Notes under the pieces: generated by a model
Database searches by the model: none
What the model was told of the DNA's origin: nothing
What the model saw: only the letters and a program-made list of their open reading frames with translations
Source of the DNA: Globobulimina sp.
Lineage: Eukaryota > Foraminifera > Rotaliida
Direction of reading: 5' to 3'
Assembly: GCA_003354225.1 (NCBI GenBank)
Contig: PIVH01000775.1
Location: forward strand, 1-5,009
Length of the DNA: 5,009 bases
Translations under genes and position numbers: made by a program
Shown: piece after piece, positions 1 to 5,009 of the stretch
How positions within the stretch are numbered: position 1 is the stretch's first letter
How the letters are laid out: each line of letters opens with the position of its first letter

Positions 1-5
1 AAAAA

Positions 6-53
6 CATAATCACAATATACAAAGACATGCACAACAAACAGCTGTGATTATG
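6..53. repeat. 10-bp perfect inverted repeat
   Basis: CATAATCACA at 6-15 is exactly reverse-complementary to TGTGATTATG at 44-53, with a 28-base spacer that holds a CAGCTG palindrome (40-45). It lies about 135 bases upstream of the lipase start codon. It could be a protein-binding site, or chance in AT-rich DNA. Nothing else supports a function. Confidence 0.35.
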
Positions 54-187
54 ATATGTTTATAGCTATAAATATAATACTCTGACAATTATACAGCTAT
101 ATTTAGCTTCAATTAATTTATCAAAGGCCTGACTATCGTATAACAAACAATTTTACATCAAATCCTCTGTTAAGACTGCAGTATTCA

Positions 188-1308
188 ATGGGTTCAATTT
201 TAACGTCCTGCAAAACCTGCAGTTGTCCACGAGAAACAGACACAGCTCCTGGACGCAGGAGAATTTCTGCAACCAAAGTTAGAAAAAAATCATCGACAGT
301 CAAAATAACAACGGAATACATGGAAAAAGCAGACGGCACATTACTGTTTGGCAAATTATTTGAACCCAAAAATCCGAAAGATGCCAAAGCAATGATATGT
401 CACTGTATTGGTTTTGCGGATCATACAGAATCGCTTTGCCATGAAATTGGTGTTGTATACGCAGAAATGGGCTTTGTTCTATTTATGGTTGATTACCAAG
501 GACAAGGTCGATCAGATGGAGATTACCTACACGTTAAAGAGTTTGATGTTGATATTGTTGATCAAGCAATGTGGGCTTTTGATTACGCAATCAAGAAACA
601 TATAAAATCGCACCACATATATGCGGCTACGATACATAAAAATAATAATTATTTCTTAAGGTATGTAATTATTTCACACCACGTATATGTAATAAGTTAA
701 TGTATTTTTTATTTTGAAACATAAACAGTGGAGTTTCGATGGGAGGAGCTATTGCTATTAAAATTGCCATGAAATCAGCAATTAATCGTTGGAGAGGATT
801 AGTACTCGTTTGTCCGATGGTGGCAATTAAAGAGGAAGCAAAACCACACAAAATGGTGGAATGGTGTTTGAAAAATGTCTGTTTACCATTCTGTCCGAAA
901 GCAAAACTTGTTCCGAATTCTTTGACGACGGAGAATCTAACAACAGACGAGAAGATAAGAAAAATGATTAACAAAATTCAGATCTGTTCTTCACAAGCCT
1001 TGTCATTGACGGTTGGATGGAATTTATTGAATGCAACACAAAGCATTGAATTAGAAAAAGGTAAATTAACATTGCCATTGTTTATAGGTCATGGCGATGA
1101 GGATAAAATGACAGATTGTGCACTGAGTAAAGCATTTTATGAAAGTTGTGGATGTAAAGATGAAGATAAAATGATAAAAATATATAAAGGGAAAGGACAT
1201 ATGTTGTATGAGGAAGAACATGCTGTCTTTGAAGATATAGTGGCATGGATTACGGAGAGGATGTTAATCAATACAAAAGACAGTAATGTGACTTCTTGTA
1301 TGCTGTAA
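188..1308 (+). CDS. Monoacylglycerol-lipase-like alpha/beta hydrolase (serine hydrolase), two exons
   Basis: Joining 188-660 to 729-1308 gives 350 residues. The family hydrolyses monoacylglycerols or lysophospholipids at membranes; the substrate here is inferred. Seen in order: an acylation-like N-terminus (MGSILTSCKTCSC), a basic stretch (about 23-34), an oxyanion-loop region HCIG (72-75), DYQGQGRSDG (102-111), the nucleophile elbow GVSMGG with Ser161, HGDEDKMTD with the probable catalytic Asp283, and GKGHMLYEE with His315. The segment from TVGWNLLNA to the end follows the order of animal MAGL closely, so the gene looks complete; human MAGL is about 303 residues, and the excess is mainly N-terminal. 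The ATG at 188 is the only one after the in-frame TAG at 104-106, and it is followed by G. The junction codon AG|T gives Ser158 and restores a beta strand leading into the elbow. Family call is firm; exact enzyme is not. Confidence 0.9.
646..675 (+). repeat. 10-bp direct repeat straddling the exon 1 donor
   Basis: TAATTATTTC occurs at 646-655 and again at 666-675, separated by ten bases that contain the splice donor. A longer, imperfect pair lies outside it: CACCACATATATG at 611-623 and CACCACGTATATG at 677-689 differ at one base and are 66 bases apart. Together they suggest that the exon end and intron start arose partly by local duplication. Confidence 0.5.
661..728 (+). other. Spliceosomal intron of the lipase gene (68 bases)
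   Basis: The donor is TTAAG|GTATGT and the acceptor is AAACAG|TGGAG. The unspliced frame runs to a stop at 698-700 before reaching the nucleophile elbow. Removing 661-728 joins the strand YFLS to GVSMGG in frame, exactly as the alpha/beta hydrolase fold requires. The intron is AT-rich with T-rich sequence before the acceptor. Confidence 0.9.
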
Positions 1309-1638
1309 GTGCTATTAATATTTATTCTATTTATTTAAACTTCATAGTTTCATCACGTGCAAATTATTTGTTTTATTTGCCTTTGTACTTTCAAGTAAAG
1401 TTAAATTTAATTAACCCAACGATATATTCCAAAAGATAAACCCCACCTGTTTGGATAACCCACCCTTTATAAATTTGTTCTGATAATAAAATGTGTACAA
1501 CTTATATCAATCAATTGAGTGATATAAACGCATTGCATGAAGCATATTTCAATGGGCAATGAAGCATATAGCGAATGCCGACTCGGCTGTTTGATTACTT
1601 TGCTGAATAAAAAGAAAAAAACCTATTTGAATTGAAGC
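1309..1638. other. Spacer between lipase and Kelch genes (3' UTR, then presumed promoter/5' UTR)
   Basis: No coding region is supportable in these 330 bases. It holds an AATAAA poly(A) signal candidate (1485-1490), a repeated TGAAGCAT octamer and an 11-base GC-rich palindrome GCCGACTCGGC (1577-1587) that stands out in AT-rich surroundings. In-frame TGA at 1633-1635 closes the Kelch reading frame just upstream of its ATG. Confidence 0.7.
1485..1490 (+). promoter_or_regulatory. Candidate poly(A) signal AATAAA for the lipase gene
   Basis: A canonical AATAAA lies about 175 bases past the lipase stop and is followed by the GT-containing stretch ATGTGTAC. It is the clearest such hexamer in the spacer, but AATAAA is common by chance in DNA this rich in A and T. 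Confidence 0.35.
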
Positions 1639-1640
1639 AT
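1537..1640 (+). repeat. Three copies of TGAAGCAT before the Kelch start codon
   Basis: ATGAAGCATAT occurs identically at 1537-1547 and 1559-1569, and the core TGAAGCAT recurs at 1633-1640, overlapping the Kelch ATG. Three copies of an octamer in about 100 bases is more than expected by chance. A promoter or 5' UTR element is possible but unproven. Confidence 0.4.
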
Positions 1641-2630
1641 GTCGTCGGGATGGATTCGTCTGAAAGGTTCTCCAAATCCAAATACCGGTACCAGCAATAT
1701 TCAACAAGTTGACAACTTCAATTTTATCGTTGCATCTGAGTTTGAAGCAAAGGATAAACATTCTGGAGTTTACAATTACAACACAGTACTGAATGAATGG
1801 ACATTATTTGCAAAATATCCTGATTCAATGTACTGCACAAAGAACCAAATATGTTATGATAAAACAAGTAAAAATGTCTTCATGATTGGCTATCAAGAAA
1901 ACTTTATAAAATGCAATGACGAAAAAATGTTTAAAACATTGAAACAGTACACACAAATATCGTCATTTCAGAACCTCATATTACTAAATAATAAGATCCA
2001 TATAATTGGTGGAGCTGATCATAATTTTCATTCTGTGTGGAATCAGAAACAAAATAAATTTAAGAAAATATATAGATTCAACCACTGGAAATATGGCTGT
2101 AATGATGGAAGATTAATCCATATAAAATCAAAAGGTTTATTGTTATTTTTTGGTGGTTATGATTATGGCGCTTATTTCTCTCGCGATGCCATATGGTGTC
2201 ATTCCATTGGAACATCAAATGGACAAAATTAAATGTGGCAATGCCTTATAAAGTGCATGGTTTTGGCTGTATTCTGAGTTTTGATGAGAAATATGTTGCA
2301 ATATTTGGAGGGAAATCAGAGAAAGTGGCAGGGAAAAGATCTATGGATGAGATTTGGATATTCAATGTCCATCAAATGGTATGGAAATTGAGCAAAATAA
2401 AATGTCCGCGCAAGGGAGGATATTTTGCGACTTTAATGAAAGTGAATGATGAGTTATTGGTGTCTGGCTTTGTGAGAATGAGTGGCGAAATTGGCGATGT
2501 TGTTAATCTGCCTCAAGATGTAATGAATACATTATTTAAATGGTATTCCAAGGAAATGGCATTTGTTCACTTATTGGCAAAGGACATGTCATCACATTGG
2601 AAAATAAATGTTGATGAGCTTTTCATTTGA
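1639..2630 (+). CDS. Kelch-repeat beta-propeller protein, interrupted by one -1 frameshift
   Basis: Kelch propellers are protein-binding scaffolds; the partner here is unknown. Frame one runs 1639-2232 (197 residues) and frame two carries on to 2630; joined near 2218 they would give about 330 residues. Blade signatures in order are GVYNYN...NEWTLF (43-57), IHIIGGADHN (120-129), LLLFFGGYDYG (168-178) with DAIWCHSI, then in frame two WTKLN, FGCILSFDEKYVAIFGG (2265-2312) and MDEIWIFNV. The tail LPQDVMNTLFKWY...HWKINVDELFI ends the protein and resembles a recurrent C-terminus of this protist Kelch family. The strand expected after DAIWCHSIGTS is WTKLN, which is present but one base out of phase. 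No slippery heptamer is visible there. This is either an assembly or sequencing error or a young pseudogene. The start is fixed by the in-frame TGA two codons upstream. Confidence 0.8.
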
Positions 2631-3748
2631 AGTTATTTTTGAACGTCTGCAATCTTTATAAACTATCAGCTAAAAATAAACATATTTCACAACATGAAGC
2701 AAAAACGACATAAAACTAATATTATATTTATAATTACAAACACATTGACAACAAAATATAGTTAAAAAAAAAACACGATGTTAAAAATATATATTAAAAA
2801 AATAATGCTGTAAAATAATCATTGTGTATCATCAGCGAAACACAAAAGTGAATCACTCTTCGTTCAACAACAAAAATATTACACTCAGATACATTGTAAA
2901 TTAAAAAGGATAAAAGATGATAGTTTTGATTATAAAAAAATTTATGAACGTATAACAAATTAAAGCATATGTCCATATCCCATTTGAATTGGTCAGGCAT
3001 ACAAAGTATAGCACCAAATAGCGTGGGCAGCTCATTTTTGCATAATTAAATATACGATATTGCATATCTTATTAAGTTAAATTAGCACTACTACCATCTC
3101 TATGGGGCGAGATCTTGACGAAACTATTAAACCAATGTATCAATGACAGGTAATTAATTCTCCTGTGTATAAGACAATATTTATACAAATATAATTTCAT
3201 GCATCTTCATTTCTTAACTAATATACAATTTGATTATACGCGAATTGATGGCTTTGAGATAATACAATCCAATAATAATTTCACCTAAAAAAAAGCACAG
3301 GATTTTGTTGTTTCAATGTAAGCTGCGACTCGATATAATACAGCTTCTAATTTGGTTAAATGAAAACCACAGTTTAAACAGTTGTGAAAATAGGAGGATT
3401 AATTGTTTAGAAAAGGGTAAGTTTTGAAGTTTTTTGGTTGAAGTTTTTCAAAACATTTAAAATATTCATAGTGAATAATACATTATGAAATATGTTTATT
3501 TTTAGCTGATACGTTAAAAAATAACTTCAAAAAATAAAAGAAAAAATCGATCGAGAGGAGCATGTCAATACATTACCTTATTAAAGAGATATAAAATGCA
3601 GAGGCAATCTGAATTTAATTGCTAATACTGCCTCAAACATCACATACTATTTAACAAAAAACACACAAATATAAAATTTAAAAAAAAACTAACTTAAATT
3701 CAATATATAAATATAAATTACATAAGAGATTGAGTATAAATCGTATCA
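2631..3748. other. Convergent intergenic region, no supportable gene
   Basis: These 1.1 kb separate the 3' ends of the Kelch (+) and sulfatase (-) genes. The DNA is very AT-rich with many A and T runs. An open minus-strand stretch (about 3047-2794) and a 14-codon plus-strand frame from 3102 resemble no family I know. Small items seen are a Kelch poly(A) signal candidate (2675-2680), a 5-base hairpin ATCTC/GAGAT (3096-3112), an 8-base inverted repeat GTTTTGAA/TTCAAAAC (3421-3454) and an intron-like GTAAGT...TTTTTAG segment (3417-3505). No tRNA or snRNA was recognised. Confidence 0.7.
2675..2680 (+). promoter_or_regulatory. Candidate poly(A) signal AATAAA for the Kelch gene
   Basis: AATAAA lies 45 bases after the Kelch TGA stop, a normal distance for a short protist 3' UTR. 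The surrounding sequence is A/T-rich, so chance occurrence cannot be excluded. Confidence 0.45.
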
Positions 3749-4677
3749 TCAGTTCTGCACCGTAATAAGTGCAGTATCCATATCAACATTGGACCTGAGA
3801 CTATCCAAATGTGTATACTCCGCTGCGCCATACTCATGATTCTCCGAATCTGAATCTTCCATAGAATCACTTTTCTTATTTAATAGCCTTCGAACCTCCT
3901 CTGCCTTCATCGAACAACTATGACTGTTCCTGGTTGGATTATGATTATCAATCGGCTCATATCCATCTTTATAAAAAGATTTTAAATGTCTCCACCGCGC
4001 AACCGATACAATACAAATCACAATCAACGCAACAAAAACGATCCCAATTATCGTATATATATACCACGACTTTACTGCTCGCGCTGTTACATACGACGGC
4101 GGCTCCCATTTATGAAAATATAATCCTTTTAACCTCTTACTAATCGGCACCGTCTCCGTAAACTCAACTCCATCCTCCATAGCCTGCACCGCCGCGGCTT
4201 GTACATTCTCCTCAATTCGACTGAAGCCTTTGGCCAAATGTTGAAAATATTCCTCTTCCGTTAAAAAGGAAGAAATAAACGATCCCTCCCCAGACAACTG
4301 AGGGTCTCCCACAGCTAACCTGTTCCATAAAAATGGCAAATGTTCAGAGAAAAGTGAGTGTTCAGTGTATTGAGTCAATATATCCTTTGCATAATTCACA
4401 AGCGCCGTATTATCTGCATCCTGCTGCGATAATTGCAATAAATTGGTTCTTTCAGAGATATCATAGCTTAAATCGAATAGATATTTGTTATTTACATCCT
4501 GGGCCATAGAGATATCGTCATCTAATATCATATTCCAATCGCCATTCTTCTCCGGCACACACCAGCCGTCCTCGCGTTTATAAGTCCATTGGTCAATGAT
4601 GGAATCCTGCGCAATATATTTGTACAAATGATTATCTTTTTGGAACACTATGCTTGCAGACTCCAAGCTTTTTAAAC
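3749..4677 (-). CDS. Arylsulfatase-B-like sulfatase, last exon: C-terminal domain, transmembrane helix and cytoplasmic tail
   Basis: Sulfatases hydrolyse sulfate esters in lysosomes or outside the cell. This exon holds only the C-terminal part; the catalytic N-terminus with the formylglycine cysteine is not in the window. Seen: ASIVFQKDNHLYKYI, DGWCVP and LFDLSYDISERTNLL (4434-4480), which matches the family's LFDL..D..E..NL block. A single hydrophobic helix follows (YIYTIIGIVFVALIVICIV, 3998-4066), ended by the basic RWRHLK. A tail of about 80 residues holds YEPI (3950-3961), EVRRLL (3881-3898), an acidic serine-rich run and a TGA stop. Animal ARSB has no such anchor. The open frame could be read from a GTG at 4684, but that is no start: 4678-4681 reads as the splice acceptor and the exon begins in the middle of a Gly codon. 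Its sequence is visibly richer in G and C than the spacers. The final exon looks intact, though the upstream part may not be. Confidence 0.8.
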
Positions 4678-4738
4678 CTATCACAATGCGCGTTTTTTCA
4701 GAGTAGGAACAGATTGTAATCCAATTACATTTACATAC
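4678..4738 (-). other. Spliceosomal intron of the sulfatase gene (61 bases)
   Basis: On the minus strand the upstream exon ends ...TTCAATATAG and the donor is GTATGT at 4738-4733, the same hexamer as in the lipase intron. The acceptor GTGATAG ends at 4678. Splicing joins RDHIVFNI to LKSLESASIV through a Gly codon split G|GT, in frame. This agrees with sulfatase order, where an (I/L)xNI block precedes the xxxxG(N/D)xKxI strand. The acceptor has only a weak pyrimidine tract. Confidence 0.7.
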
Positions 4739-4853
4739 CTATATTGAAAACAATATGATCCCTTTTTATATTTGCATCGTCAACGCCCACACCTTCCATA
4801 ATGAGGGCTTAGTGATGGCATGCAATGAGCGCGCAAAATGTAGCAATGTCTGA
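4739..4853 (-). pseudogene. Upstream sulfatase exon, with an in-frame stop: probable decayed segment
   Basis: Read on the minus strand, one continuous frame gives SDIATFCALIACHH, a TAA stop (4811-4809), then ALIMEGVGVDDANIKRDHIVFNI up to the splice donor. Both sides fit consecutive sulfatase blocks: the HxSDxYxTFCxLAG helix and the DGVDxW...RxHIVFNID strand. The first block seems to lack one residue between SDI and ATF. The stop therefore falls inside a stretch that looks homologous on both sides. An alternative is that the exon begins at an AG acceptor at 4808 (CTAAG|CC), which would remove the stop but leave the SDIATFC match unexplained. Other genes here end in TAA or TGA, so a reassigned TAA is not supported. 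Confidence 0.55.
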
Positions 4854-5009
4854 ATATTGGAAGTATAATGCAAACAGAATTTATTTTAATTGGTACAAGG
4901 ACATACGCTCTACTTTAAGGTTTGCCGTACGTATTTCTGGTTTCTTGCCATATGTGTTGTTTCAATCTCACGCAAGAACAATGGATACAATGTACATTAT
5001 CAGTTAATA
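4854..5009 (-). pseudogene. Possible frameshifted remnants of the sulfatase catalytic domain
   Basis: All three minus-strand frames contain stops here, yet short pieces in changing frames fall in sulfatase order: LTDN (5007-4996, compare the family's TDNG), LYPLFLREIETTH in a second frame (compare YPLRG.K), and SRAYVLVP back in the first frame (compare the R.RAFV..P strand). The spacing is compressed. These matches are short and were made by eye, so they may be chance; an intron with a GTATGT donor at 4906-4901 is the main alternative. The gene, if real, continues past the window end. Confidence 0.3.

Noticed and set aside
67-74. TATAAATA as a TATA box for the lipase gene
   Set aside because: It is about 115 bases from the start codon in DNA where such strings are frequent, and no other core-promoter mark supports it.
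1297-1305. C-terminal SCML of the lipase as a prenylation box
   Set aside because: The Cys is third from the end, so it does not fit a CAAX box, which needs Cys at the fourth position from the end.
2198-2253. A 56-base GT-AG intron that would restore the Kelch frame
   Set aside because: It is arithmetically possible, but it would delete the WTKLN strand and following residues that fit the Kelch blade, and the donor GTGTCA is unlike the GTATGT donors used by the other two introns.
2794-3047. Minus-strand open stretch of about 84 codons in the intergenic region
   Set aside because: It resembles no known family, is dominated by residues expected from AT-rich DNA (Phe, Ile, Asn, Tyr, Leu), and has no good start context. 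Treated as chance.
3096-3112. Hairpin near CTATGGGGCGAGATC as part of a structured RNA gene
   Set aside because: The stem is only five base pairs and the surroundings match no tRNA, 5S or snRNA pattern I know.
3102-3146. Short plus-strand frame MGRDLDETIKPMYQ followed by a donor-like ACAG|GTAATT
   Set aside because: Only 14 codons, a stop comes before the donor-like site, and nothing recognisable flanks it.
4809-4811. Reassigned genetic code with TAA as a sense codon
   Set aside because: The lipase ends at TAA in a sensible place, and reading through TAA at 2230 in the Kelch gene gives no family-like sequence.
4825-5007. Plus-strand open frame of 60 codons at the window end
   Set aside because: It lies antisense to the sulfatase remnants, has no recognisable motif, and is best explained as a shadow frame.

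Overview
This window looks like nuclear DNA of a eukaryotic microbe. It is AT-rich. It carries short spliceosomal introns (68 and 61 bases) with AG|GTATGT donors, and its genes are separated by untranslated AT-rich spacers rather than packed into operons. No bacterial ribosome-binding sites, CRISPR arrays, tRNAs or rRNAs were seen. The Kelch protein resembles the expanded Kelch families I associate with foraminifera and related rhizarian protists. That taxonomic guess comes from memory of the family style and is weak.

Layout. Bases 1-187 are a spacer, probably promoter and 5' UTR. Bases 188-1308 (+) encode a two-exon monoacylglycerol-lipase-like alpha/beta hydrolase of 350 residues. It has a complete Ser-Asp-His triad and an N-terminus that fits N-myristoylation plus palmitoylation. 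Bases 1309-1638 are spacer with a poly(A) signal candidate and a repeated octamer. Bases 1639-2630 (+) encode a Kelch-repeat protein that is continuous at the protein level but broken by one -1 frameshift near 2218. Bases 2631-3748 are a 1.1 kb convergent intergenic stretch without a supportable gene. Bases 3749-4677 (-) are the last exon of an arylsulfatase-B-like sulfatase ending in a transmembrane helix and a cytoplasmic tail. A 61-base intron and the preceding exon (from 4739) follow. Beyond that the reading frame meets a stop at 4809-4811, and the homology becomes fragmentary up to the window end.

The three genes do not form an obvious pathway. A lipid-metabolising hydrolase, a Kelch propeller and a glycan/sulfate-ester hydrolase simply lie next to each other, two of them on the plus strand and one converging from the minus strand. 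The features worth a second look are the membrane-targeting signals on both enzymes, the disrupted Kelch and sulfatase frames, and a small insertion with repeats just before the lipase nucleophile. I see no evidence of a new multi-gene system here.
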